This document shows, in pieces, positions 16,963 to 26,050 of a DNA stretch of 64,000 bases. How positions within the stretch are numbered: position 1 is the stretch's first letter; every line of letters starts with the position of its first letter. Location of the stretch: positions 32,716-96,715 of the forward strand of contig JAQVCX010000003.1 of assembly GCA_028689545.1 (NCBI GenBank), in the 5' to 3' direction. Position numbers and translations under genes: made by a program. The notes under the pieces were generated by a model. The model did no database searches, was not told where the DNA came from, and worked only from the letters and a program-made list of their open reading frames with translations. This DNA is from Parabacteroides sp. (GTDB taxonomy: Bacteria > Bacteroidota > Bacteroidia > Bacteroidales > Tannerellaceae).

Positions 16963-18246
16963 TTATTTCACCACGAACTTAACAGAAACTTTTTCGGCTC
17001 CTTTTACGGCAGTGAAGCCATAAACACCCTTGTTCAAGCTCAATGTCTTCACGTCATCAGAAGATGTGATCGCATAGCTAGACACAACAGAACCTGCGGT
17101 GTTCGTAATGTAACCGGTATAGCCTGCCAAGTCTTTTGCACGCAAGGTGTTGTCTGAGTAAGAGACAGTAGAAGAGTACTCGCTTACTTGAAGAGCTGAG
17201 GCTGTAACCGTAACCGTACAATAAGCATTAAATAGTTCATCATCTGATACTAATTTAATTTCAGTAGTTCCCACACCAATCGCAGAAACAACACCTTGAG
17301 CATTCACTTTAGCAACATTCTCATTTTTACTTATCCATGTAGGCTCATCTACAGATGTATAATTCTCATCCGCAAAAGCTTGCAATGTCTCAGATTTTCC
17401 AATATTCAATGTTATAGATTTTTTATTCATCCATACCATAGGAGTCGCAGCGACTAGATTATCTCCGGGATCTGTTCCTTCTGTTGTTCCCATAAAACTA
17501 TTCCAACTCCAAGCATCCCAAGTTCCATTTTGAACCCTACGACTTGATGCACCATATCCAGAATAGCTAAAATCAGAATCATAAGAATCACGAACGAAAT
17601 AACTCCAATAACCTTGATACCAACCAGCAAACCAATGAGTACTAGATGCTACCGGAGCCGTCCAATAATCATAATCATAGACAGGTCTCCCTCCCATTGT
17701 GTTCGCATTAAATGGATGATCTATTATACCTGTATTATTTCCGTTTGTTATTGCCGCACTAGCTAGAGTCACCGCATTATCTGGATATGAATTACCATGC
17801 CCCTTTGATCCTTCATAATCAAAAGAAACAGCAACAGTAGATCTGCCTCCATTTCCATAGCCAATACCATTAATAGTGTATCCCATAGAGCCCGTATATT
17901 GGATCAAACCAATTAAACGAGGATCCGCTTTCATTACTTCTTGAAACAAAACTAATCCAGAAATGGTATCTGCATCAGCAGACCACCGATATCCCCATAC
18001 CATATTATCGGGTACGATTTTATTCGTGTCATGCCAAGTCAGAACTATAGCCGCACGGTTTTCACCATCGCCTACCCAGAAGTCTATACTGTCAAAAGAG
18101 AAAGTTTGATTACTTCTTGCCGATCGCAAAGCCGTTTTCTGTTTCTCTGCCGGTAAATCGGAACGTAATACACCCTGTACCATACGCTGTGCGCTGATAC
18201 TTCCCGCCATTAAGATTAATGCGAGAAAGAATAAAATCTTCTTCAT
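16963..18246 (-). CDS. Secreted protein of B12-controlled operon, third gene
   Basis: A 427-residue secreted protein with signal peptide (1-19, ending SISA). Residues about 45-270 form a domain shared with the first gene of the operon (23223-24896): FDSIDFWVGDG, LTWHD, MVWGYRW, KADPRL, GYTINGIGYG, YDYDYW, HWFAGWYQGYWSYFVR and GTWDAWSWN. A bacterial Ig-like (BIG2) domain follows at about 272-350 (KNENVAKVNAQGVVSAIGVG), then a short C-terminal module (DLAGYTGYITNTAGSV, ending VSVKFVVK) that resembles a T9SS sorting domain. I do not recognise the N-terminal family. It lies 27 bp behind the 1644-residue gene and shares the upstream cobalamin riboswitch, so a role in corrinoid binding or surface display is inferred. 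Confidence 0.75.
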   Translation of the reverse strand: MKKILFFLALILMAGSISAQRMVQGVLRSDLPAEKQKTALRSARSNQTFSFDSIDFWVGDGENRAAIVLTWHDTNKIVPDNMVWGYRWSADADTISGLVLFQEVMKADPRLIGLIQYTGSMGYTINGIGYGNGGRSTVAVSFDYEGSKGHGNSYPDNAVTLASAAITNGNNTGIIDHPFNANTMGGRPVYDYDYWTAPVASSTHWFAGWYQGYWSYFVRDSYDSDFSYSGYGASSRRVQNGTWDAWSWNSFMGTTEGTDPGDNLVAATPMVWMNKKSITLNIGKSETLQAFADENYTSVDEPTWISKNENVAKVNAQGVVSAIGVGTTEIKLVSDDELFNAYCTVTVTASALQVSEYSSTVSYSDNTLRAKDLAGYTGYITNTAGSVVSSYAITSSDDVKTLSLNKGVYGFTAVKGAEKVSVKFVVK

Positions 18247-18273
18247 TTTTTAAAAGATTTAATTGTTAATTAA

Positions 18274-21200
18274 TTATTTATTAATAACGATCTTCTTACT
18301 AATCCGATCGTCGTCTTTCACCAATGTTATTATATAGGCTCCTCGTGAATATGAAATCAAACGAGACTCGTTTATTCCCATAACCTCGAAAATATCCAAT
18401 ATAGCTCCATTCAAACTTATAATGTAGCAGTGATACCCCATCAAGTTATTCAAATGCAATTGTCCATCTTGATAGTAAATCGCCACTTCACCAGCACCGA
18501 TTGCCTCATTACCCACCGGACCGGATGTGGAGAATGGCTCACTATAGAAGGTTCCTAATATCTCTTGACTACCATTCCCTTCCTTGATAACTGTAACTTT
18601 CACAATATATTCTGAACTCCCATCTAATTCCGGAATAGAGACCTTGATCTTTTCTTGTTCTCCGGAACGAAGCTCACTCATCAAACCGGTAAGAACATTA
18701 CCATCCGCATCAGTCGTGTACACTCCAAATAATACAGGTATTTCATTTACGTACTTATAAACAGACACCTCGTAGAAAGTAGCCTCCGGGACTTTCGGGA
18801 ATGTTAATATAGCCGTGGAATCTTGTACTTCAACCACAGGTTTTTCTAAATCTGGATCTATTACCGTCACTTCGCAAGTAGCGGTATAACCTCCTTCGTC
18901 AGTTGTTACCGTAATTGTAGCTACACCAGCGATACCCGCCTTAACCGTACCGTTGCTACCTACCATGGCTACCGTAGCATCCGAGGAACTCCAAGTTACC
19001 GATTTATTAATCGCACTAGCTGGAGATACCACCGCTGCTAATACAGCCTCCTCACCTTTATTCAAAGACAAAGAAGACGCATTTAGGCTAACACCCGTAA
19101 CATTTGCCCCCGGTTTTTCCGATTCTGCGGAAACAATCACTTTACAAGTAGCCGTATAGCCACCATCAAGGGTTTCAGCCGTAATCGTCGCAGTTCCCTC
19201 ACTCATAGCTTTCACATTGCCATCCTTGTCAATATCGACTACAAAGCGGTCATCGCTTAACCAATTTACGACTTTTGTTTTTGCGTTTTCCGGAGTAATA
19301 GTCGCCTTTAACAATGCACCTTCTCCAACTTTCAACTCTAATCGTTCTTGATCCAAGGATACACCTGTTACCTTAATGATACCTTCGCCAACCGAGAGTG
19401 TGCAAGAAGCGACAAAGCCGCCTGTATTCGTAGTCACTCGAATTGTTGTCTCACCATCGCTTAGGGCTTGAATTTTACCTGTCTCCGGATCAATAGAAGC
19501 CACATTCTCATCACTGCTAGACCAAGTAACACTCTTATCCACATCCGGTTTGCTCGGATCTGTTTGCACTTCATATTTCAATAGCTGTTCTCCTCCTACA
19601 GAAGCAACCATCTGCGAAGCTTCCAAGGTTACCCCCCACATTCCTGTACTACGATCCGTTACATGAAGTAAGATTTCATCTGTAACACCATCTGCTTTCG
19701 CCTTAAAAAAGACCTTAGTTGTTCCGACTTTCCGGGGACGATAATATCCAAAAGAACCATCCAAAACGAATTTAAGCACCTCTTCATCTTCAATTGTAAA
19801 CTTTGGTATTTTCAATATCACATCATCACAAATACTCGCATTTTCCGGAAAATAACTATATTTAAAAAGACCCATAAAATCTTTAATATTCTGCTGACTC
19901 ATATCAATCGACAATTCCCGAGGCTCAATCTTTAGGCTTTGAGCAGGGATATCACCTTGTATATAAATCACACATGTATCCGAGAACAGGCCATCTTCAC
20001 TTTTCGCATATGCGATAACTTCTCCAACTGTTTTAGAGCCAGAAAAAAAGCCATCTGACGTAACATTATTACCCGACCACTCAATCGAAGAAAAAGTAGC
20101 ATTTTCAGGATAAATCTGAGCCTTCAGTTGTATAGTCTCATTTCTTTTTATCCTTATTTCCTTTTGTTGAACAACAACCTTTTCAACCGGCACAGAACAA
20201 ACAAAGACTTGACACTCTCCCTTAAATTGAACGTTATTATCATTACTACCATCCGAAAGATAAGCTTTCACAGTTGTCTTACCTTCTCCTACCGCTGTAA
20301 TCAAACCATTCTCGTCGATCTTTGCGACAGTTTCATCCGCAGAAGAATAAAGGAGTTTCTTGTTTTCCCGCTCCTCTTCAGAAAGAGAGCCATAATCTAC
20401 AACAGCCCCAATTTGAATTGGATCGTCACCAACTTGCATTGAATGAGTATATTCATTTAAAGTCAAAGAATTCGCCCAATTGGAAACAACGACCAAACAT
20501 TCTATCGGATATGATTTTCCTATTTTTGAGTCCTCAACTGTAGCTGTTATTTTAGCTTTTCCTATACGCTTTGCTGAAGTGCCTTTTCGTTGTATCGTTA
20601 TCTCGGAATCTGTGAATGACAAGCCCCATTTCGTTCCTGGCTCTTCAATCCATTCAATAGACGCATTGGATGCCTTCATCGTATTTGTTTTTCCCGGATA
20701 ATAAGATATAGGCAATACTGTTTTTAGAGGTGTAGAAGAAGCTTTAATACCAAAAATCTTATTTGTAAATTCAACACGTTCCACCTCAAACTCAGGGCAA
20801 ACCACCTTACAGGATACCTCTACCTCTCCAGATGTAGCAGTTATAGTAGCCTCTCCAACTCCACACGCAGTCACAACGCCATCCTTTACAGAGAAAGAAG
20901 CATCCGAACTACTCCACTTAACAGTTTTATTTGTAGCGTCTTCCGGTGTTACAATTGCTTTTAATTCTATTTGCTGGCTCATTTCAATGGAGATAGGTCC
21001 CTCTGAAATTAAGTCTCCTGCTGAGTTCCTCAGTACTATCTCTGCTACAGGAATTGCTTTCAATACCTTAACCTTACATTTCGTGATTGATAATTCTTCT
21101 CCGGTTTCCTTCGAGGTTATCGTTCCCCATACTTCGGTTTCACCTTCCGAGATTGCCTGTATCCTTGGATGTGGCCCAGCCATTCCATTCAGAATAACAA

Positions 21201-23208
21201 TTTCCTCATTTAAAGATTTCCATTCGATCTCTTCAGTGGTCGCATCAAGTCCTGTTTCCGTATCACCGTCAGGAGTCAAGCTTTCGCTCTCACCTATATA
21301 CAACACGAATGAAGATTTACTCAATCCCATAGATCGACGTTTAATCGTTATAACGCAAACATCCGATTTGTCCTTTCTATCCTTGCTTGTAGCCTGAATC
21401 TTAACGGTACCATAAGCCTTACTGGTAACCACACCTTGTTCGGACACTTCCGCAATATTTGGGTTAAGGCTTGTCCATTCTATCGCTTCTCCCTCCAATC
21501 CATTAATCATCAATGTCACGGATTTGCCTTTTCCATCCATTGTCAGCTCTTTTTCTTTAAACGCAAATGGAACTGCTGATGACGCAGATAATTTCACAAC
21601 CAAAGTCTTGTTCACGATCTTACCATTTGAGTTAAAGCTCAATACAAGAGGAACTTCTTTCGTTTCTTTACTTTGCACGATTGGAGCGATCGTCAATGTA
21701 TTATTTATTACCTCCACATTGATCAACTCCGGATTCGGGTTTTCAATAGTAGTAACAACCGCAGAGACCATATTATCACCGTCTTCTATAATCTCATCCA
21801 TAGATTTACTATACTTTGTGTTTTCAGCGGAGAACGTAATTTCGCTAGGTAAACCGTCTGTGATTGTCGGAGCTATGTTATCCGGGAACACCGGTAAAGC
21901 CGGGAACCAATAGTTTACTTTCTCATAAGGATAGCGACCTACCATTGTTCCATTCGTATCTCCTCTTCCGTCTGTCTTAATTATCGCTAATTCATGTTCC
22001 GGATTTAAAAATTCATGATAAAGGAAACAATACATATTATCATCTACCGGATCAATACGAAATCCCGTACCATAAAGACGCCAATCTCCTTTATCTAGCT
22101 TTGTGAAATCAAACACTTGATAAAAAGAATCCTTATCTATGTCATAACAGAAGACCTTATATCCCGTGAACCAACTACCGGAACCTTGTCCTTTCCAATA
22201 GATCTTATTCTCTTTCGTACTAGCACAGAAACCATCGGCGGTCCATGCATACCAAGAGTTAGGAATCTCCTCCATACCATCCGATGTAGGTATATCTATT
22301 TTTTGGGTAGTCAATGTGTACGGGTTCACTTTCCACAGATAAGGCATTGTCGCCCCGGAACCCGTCAGCTCGAAGGTTACACTTGCCCACAAACTTCCAT
22401 CCTTTGAAAGGACGATAGAACCTAAACCGTGATTACTGTTCTCTTCCGGTTTCAACAATGTATTTACCACCTCGTCTTTTTCTGGATCAATCACCAATAA
22501 TCCTTTCGTTTGATGTACCGCAAATACATATTTTCCAACACGAACCATCGATCCTATCTGAGAATGATATAAATCACCGGCAGAAATACCTGTCGTACCG
22601 TCAATAGCGGTAGTTTCTATTGACATTTTACTTTCATCGTACGTTCCGCTATTTGCATCATATCCTGTATAAAAAACATAAATACCGTTACTCGTTCCAA
22701 TGTAGCCCTTCGTCAGATCCACGCCTAAAAAAGAACGTCCGTCCGCACCCGGCTCACCAATCTTCTGGAATTCCTTCTTCACTTTCATTGTTTTCGCATC
22801 GATCACTGCTAAGCGACTTCCCTCTACAGATGCCGCACCATCTTTTGATTGCTTAGACACGATATATAATAAATCCCCATAAATCGCACCAAACTGGCTC
22901 GTACATCCCAGTTCATGTCCCGGATTCTCTTTTTGGAACGCATTATACGTCCAAGTCCCATCATCCGAGAAGAAGTTTACCGAGCTATTCTGGTGTCCAT
23001 ACCAATCCTCGTTTACGATAAAGGTTCCTTTTGTGTAATCCGCGTTTCCACCGGAACGAAGCATCGAGGATCGTACCTGTGAAACGGGTAATTCCGGTAA
23101 TTGCAGTTTCTGCTTCTCGATAGGATTCAGATCCCGCGAACCGGTTTGGCCGGCTACCGACAGGGCCGATAGCAAACAGGCCATACTTAAGTAAAGTGTT
23201 CGTCTCAT
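18274..23208 (-). CDS. Giant BtuG-like propeller with Ig-like stalk
   Basis: A 1644-residue secreted protein. After a signal peptide (1-20) and short linker comes a propeller (about 58-455) closely related to that of the gene at 13120: GTFIVNEDWYGHQNS, ENPGHELGCTSQFG, NSWYAWTADGFCAS and YWFPALPVFPDN recur. From about residue 540 to 1480 there are roughly ten bacterial Ig-like (BIG2) domains with repeated TWSSSD, GVVTA and ATITATS strands. A fibronectin-like segment follows (about 1480-1580) and then a T9SS-like C-terminal domain (LHLNNLMGYHCYIISLNG, SRGAYIITLV). The Ig-like part is visibly more AT-rich than neighbouring genes. It is the middle gene of the riboswitch-controlled operon. Likely an extended surface cobamide-binding protein; ligand is inferred. 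Confidence 0.82.
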   Translation of the reverse strand: MRRTLYLSMACLLSALSVAGQTGSRDLNPIEKQKLQLPELPVSQVRSSMLRSGGNADYTKGTFIVNEDWYGHQNSSVNFFSDDGTWTYNAFQKENPGHELGCTSQFGAIYGDLLYIVSKQSKDGAASVEGSRLAVIDAKTMKVKKEFQKIGEPGADGRSFLGVDLTKGYIGTSNGIYVFYTGYDANSGTYDESKMSIETTAIDGTTGISAGDLYHSQIGSMVRVGKYVFAVHQTKGLLVIDPEKDEVVNTLLKPEENSNHGLGSIVLSKDGSLWASVTFELTGSGATMPYLWKVNPYTLTTQKIDIPTSDGMEEIPNSWYAWTADGFCASTKENKIYWKGQGSGSWFTGYKVFCYDIDKDSFYQVFDFTKLDKGDWRLYGTGFRIDPVDDNMYCFLYHEFLNPEHELAIIKTDGRGDTNGTMVGRYPYEKVNYWFPALPVFPDNIAPTITDGLPSEITFSAENTKYSKSMDEIIEDGDNMVSAVVTTIENPNPELINVEVINNTLTIAPIVQSKETKEVPLVLSFNSNGKIVNKTLVVKLSASSAVPFAFKEKELTMDGKGKSVTLMINGLEGEAIEWTSLNPNIAEVSEQGVVTSKAYGTVKIQATSKDRKDKSDVCVITIKRRSMGLSKSSFVLYIGESESLTPDGDTETGLDATTEEIEWKSLNEEIVILNGMAGPHPRIQAISEGETEVWGTITSKETGEELSITKCKVKVLKAIPVAEIVLRNSAGDLISEGPISIEMSQQIELKAIVTPEDATNKTVKWSSSDASFSVKDGVVTACGVGEATITATSGEVEVSCKVVCPEFEVERVEFTNKIFGIKASSTPLKTVLPISYYPGKTNTMKASNASIEWIEEPGTKWGLSFTDSEITIQRKGTSAKRIGKAKITATVEDSKIGKSYPIECLVVVSNWANSLTLNEYTHSMQVGDDPIQIGAVVDYGSLSEEERENKKLLYSSADETVAKIDENGLITAVGEGKTTVKAYLSDGSNDNNVQFKGECQVFVCSVPVEKVVVQQKEIRIKRNETIQLKAQIYPENATFSSIEWSGNNVTSDGFFSGSKTVGEVIAYAKSEDGLFSDTCVIYIQGDIPAQSLKIEPRELSIDMSQQNIKDFMGLFKYSYFPENASICDDVILKIPKFTIEDEEVLKFVLDGSFGYYRPRKVGTTKVFFKAKADGVTDEILLHVTDRSTGMWGVTLEASQMVASVGGEQLLKYEVQTDPSKPDVDKSVTWSSSDENVASIDPETGKIQALSDGETTIRVTTNTGGFVASCTLSVGEGIIKVTGVSLDQERLELKVGEGALLKATITPENAKTKVVNWLSDDRFVVDIDKDGNVKAMSEGTATITAETLDGGYTATCKVIVSAESEKPGANVTGVSLNASSLSLNKGEEAVLAAVVSPASAINKSVTWSSSDATVAMVGSNGTVKAGIAGVATITVTTDEGGYTATCEVTVIDPDLEKPVVEVQDSTAILTFPKVPEATFYEVSVYKYVNEIPVLFGVYTTDADGNVLTGLMSELRSGEQEKIKVSIPELDGSSEYIVKVTVIKEGNGSQEILGTFYSEPFSTSGPVGNEAIGAGEVAIYYQDGQLHLNNLMGYHCYIISLNGAILDIFEVMGINESRLISYSRGAYIITLVKDDDRISKKIVINK

Positions 23209-23222
23209 GTTAATGAATTTAA

Positions 23223-24896
23223 TTAGTGTGTAATATGAATTTTGAATGTCTTTTTATCTCCGTCTTTCTCTCCGATCAATAGGTAAATACCCGTAGGAAG
23301 GGATACCGTATGAAGTTCCGACGGAACTTGAATCGGGAAGTTTCCCAGTATCTGACCCTTTACGGTTGCCAAATAGAAATGATATCCGGTCAAATGCTCG
23401 AATCGCAACGCTCCATTCTGATAAAGAACTTGACAAATACTAGGAGACAGCTTTTCATTACTAACCGGATTAGAGATTTTTTCTACCCGGAAGGTATCGA
23501 TTACGTCCAGTCCATCCATTACTTGTATTTCTATGGTATAAACTCCATCCGATTCTATATTTTTCAATGGAATATTAATCAGGTCTGAAGTAGCCTGAGC
23601 TGTTTTAGTTCCCAATTCGGCTATGACATTACCTTCCGCATCAACAACATAAGTAGCGATTTTCTTATAACTGTTATTTTCGTGTTTATAAACCCGAACC
23701 TCATAGGAGGTAGCCTCCTCTACTTTTGGGAACGATAGCACAGCGTTCGTATCTCCAAAATCAACGGTTGGAACAACGGTTTCGGTAATTGTCATCTCAC
23801 AATGGGCTGTATATCCGCCATCTACTGTCTGAGCCGTAATTTTTGCCGTACCGGGTTTAATGCCTGTTACTACCCCATCTTTCACGGTAGCGATTCCGGT
23901 ATCCGAGCTAGTCCAAGTGACCGATTTATTATCCGCGTTCACCGGAGAGATATTTACGGTCAAGGTCGCGTTCGCTCCCGCTTGCAGACGTAAAGACGAC
24001 CTATCTAAAGAAATGGACGTTACGTGGATCACCGGGATATCAGGAGTATCTCCCCCACCACCTTCTGAAGGTACTGTCGCCGCGACAAAGACATCTCCGG
24101 GCTGAGTGCCCTCCGACGTGCCCATATCGCCATTCCAACTCCACGCGTCCCAACAACCATCCGTCAATATACGGCTTGTCGCACCTAAGCCCGAATAGCT
24201 AAAATCAGAGGTTTGGCTACTCCTCACAAAATAACTCCAATAGCCATAATACCAACCCGCTTGCCAATGAATACCGTTGCTACAACTCCAATAGTCGTAA
24301 TCATAGGAAGGATATCCATATCTCTCCGCATTTATCGGGTGATAAATAACACCCGTTTGTACCCCTTGCCGAATGGCATCCGCCACATCCTCCGCCGGAC
24401 GCTCCGGAAAAGAGGTCTGTCCCAACAGCGTATTCGTGATAGGAGGCTCAAACTTAAACGCATTATGCGACTCAGACTTCGCCCCCTCTAAATCATAAGA
24501 GATATTCAGCCGGCTCTCGCCATACCCGATCCCGTCGATCGTATATCCCATCCAACCGGTGTACTGCGTGAGCAATACCAATCGCGGATCCGCCTGGGCG
24601 ATCGCCACGATCATATCATGACCGTTGGCCTCACCATCCCAACGATATCCCCATACTATGGCATCCGGACTATTACGATCGTGCCATTCAATAACTAACG
24701 CGGCTTTCTTACTGCCACTTCCTACCCAGAATTGGATATCATCAAACGAGAAGCTGGCATCAGCCCTTAATTGAGACTCCGGTTTCGTTGGTATATAACG
24801 AGCCGAGGGATGTGGTTGACCTTGAACCAGTCCCTGAGCCGAAACACCAATTGCACACAAAGCCATTACGAAGAAAAGAGATAAAATTTTTCTCAT
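23223..24896 (-). CDS. Secreted protein of B12-controlled operon, first gene
   Basis: A 557-residue secreted protein starting at the signal peptide MRKILSLFFVMALCAIGVSA; the open frame extends 40 codons further upstream, but that stretch has no signal character. Residues about 30-265 match the 427-residue protein at 16963: FDDIQFWVGSG, IEWHDRN, IVWGYRWDG, QADPRL, GWMGYTIDGIGYG, YDYDYW, HWQAGWYYGYWSYFVR and CWDAWSWN. A bacterial Ig-like domain (about 285-365), a fibronectin-like segment (about 370-470) and a T9SS-like C-terminal module (LTGYHFYLATVKGQ, PTGIYLLIGE) follow. Tryptophan and tyrosine are unusually dense in the first domain, as in ligand-binding surfaces. The leader contains a cobalamin riboswitch. 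Family not recognised; a role in cobamide capture is inferred. Confidence 0.75.
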   Translation of the reverse strand: MRKILSLFFVMALCAIGVSAQGLVQGQPHPSARYIPTKPESQLRADASFSFDDIQFWVGSGSKKAALVIEWHDRNSPDAIVWGYRWDGEANGHDMIVAIAQADPRLVLLTQYTGWMGYTIDGIGYGESRLNISYDLEGAKSESHNAFKFEPPITNTLLGQTSFPERPAEDVADAIRQGVQTGVIYHPINAERYGYPSYDYDYWSCSNGIHWQAGWYYGYWSYFVRSSQTSDFSYSGLGATSRILTDGCWDAWSWNGDMGTSEGTQPGDVFVAATVPSEGGGGDTPDIPVIHVTSISLDRSSLRLQAGANATLTVNISPVNADNKSVTWTSSDTGIATVKDGVVTGIKPGTAKITAQTVDGGYTAHCEMTITETVVPTVDFGDTNAVLSFPKVEEATSYEVRVYKHENNSYKKIATYVVDAEGNVIAELGTKTAQATSDLINIPLKNIESDGVYTIEIQVMDGLDVIDTFRVEKISNPVSNEKLSPSICQVLYQNGALRFEHLTGYHFYLATVKGQILGNFPIQVPSELHTVSLPTGIYLLIGEKDGDKKTFKIHITH

Positions 24897-25117
24897 AAAC
24901 TTTGATATTAAAATGAAAAACTCCAAAATGCGATTAACCGGGCAGGACAAAAAGAAGCAAGAAAGAATAAATTGACAACGACAAAATATTCCATAGCTCT
25001 GCCGAAACCATGTCATAGTTCATCCTATCAATCACTCCCTTAAAGCAATATCTCTTTGTATCCCATTTTTGAATCATACGCTAAACCCCGGTAGCGTAAA
25101 ATCACGGCGGTTATCCG

Positions 25118-25295
25118 GCATTGGCAGGTCTTCTGACTTACCCCACTTTAGAACTACCTTCCCGTTCCTTCCGGAAACAGTGGCATTGAGTGTTGTCTAA
25201 AGCTTTTTTGGAGCTTACAGCAGCGGGACTGTTTAGGTTTTACACCTAATTCCCTTTTAATCGCCGTACCCTGAATAAGGTAGGCGAACCAATAC
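25118..25295 (-). promoter_or_regulatory. Cobalamin riboswitch of the three-gene surface operon
   Basis: On the minus strand: acggcgattaaaaggg, aattaggtgtaaaacct, cagtcccgctgctgtaagc, tgccactg, cgggaagg and gtcagaagacctgcc. All conserved aptamer parts are in order. The first gene starts about 220 bp further on, leaving a long leader at 24897-25117 with no other visible gene. Confidence 0.94.
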
Positions 25296-25300
25296 AAGGG

Positions 25301-25308
25301 CAAATTTA
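25301..25308 (-). promoter_or_regulatory. -7 promoter box of the surface operon
   Basis: Minus-strand TAAATTTG matches TAnnTTTG immediately upstream of the riboswitch. Confidence 0.6.
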
Positions 25309-25477
25309 TGAAAAACAATTCAATTTATACACAAAATTATCAAATCCTTCCTTTTTCCGATAGCCGCTGGTCATTCGTGGGTATTCCTGCCCTCAAAATA
25401 CATATTTGTAGGTATTGCCAAGACGGATAAGATGTCGGATATTTGCTTCCGTTATCAAACTATAAAAACAAATAGAA

Positions 25478-25975
25478 ATGAAGACTATAGGAATATTCTA
25501 CGGCTCCTCTACAGGGACAACGGAAGGGATCGCGAAATGTATCGCGGAGAAACTGGGTGTGGAAGATAAAGATATTCATGACGTATCCAACGCTTCTCCC
25601 GCTGATGTAGCGCCTTATGAGATCTTGTTACTGGGCTGCTCCACTTGGGGGGCCGGGGATTTGCAAGATGATTGGGATAGCTATCTGGGGAAACTGAAAA
25701 AGCTGGATTTAAGCGGGAAAACCGTCGCGCTATTCGGTTGCGGAGATTCCGCCTCTTTTAGCGACACCTTCTGTGATGCCATCGGTACGATCTATTCAGA
25801 CCTCCAACATACGGATTGTAAATTCATTGGCGCTGTAGATGCTTCGGGGTACTCATTTGACAGTTCCACCGCTTGTATAAACGGTATGTTCGTTGGGCTT
25901 CCTCTGGATGAGATGAACGAGGACGACCAAACGGAAGGCCGGATCAATGAATGGCTGACCTCCTTACTATCTTAG
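25478..25975 (+). CDS. fldA: Flavodoxin
   Basis: A 165-residue long-chain flavodoxin, a cytoplasmic FMN electron carrier used when iron-sulfur ferredoxin is limiting. The FMN phosphate loop GSSTGTTEGIA is at residues 9-19; the isoalloxazine-contacting loops STWGAGDLQDDW (about 57-68) and GCGDSASFSDTFCDA (about 88-102) are intact. Length is standard. It is a single gene ending in a hairpin terminator, beside the iron-siderophore locus on the other strand, which fits iron-limited expression, though no Fur site was identified. Nothing else is seen in 25310-25477. Confidence 0.95.
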   Translation: MKTIGIFYGSSTGTTEGIAKCIAEKLGVEDKDIHDVSNASPADVAPYEILLLGCSTWGAGDLQDDWDSYLGKLKKLDLSGKTVALFGCGDSASFSDTFCDAIGTIYSDLQHTDCKFIGAVDASGYSFDSSTACINGMFVGLPLDEMNEDDQTEGRINEWLTSLLS

Positions 25976-26010
25976 CATTTGCGTATTCGACTAATTTGTT
26001 TAGATTTATG

Positions 26011-26044
26011 AAGAGGTATGCTTAACCCACATACCTCTTTCTTT
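26011..26044. terminator. Terminator after fldA
   Basis: A 10-bp perfect stem (aagaggtatg, catacctctt), 9-nt loop, then a T-rich run, between convergent genes. Confidence 0.85.
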
Positions 26045-26050
26045 TTATCC

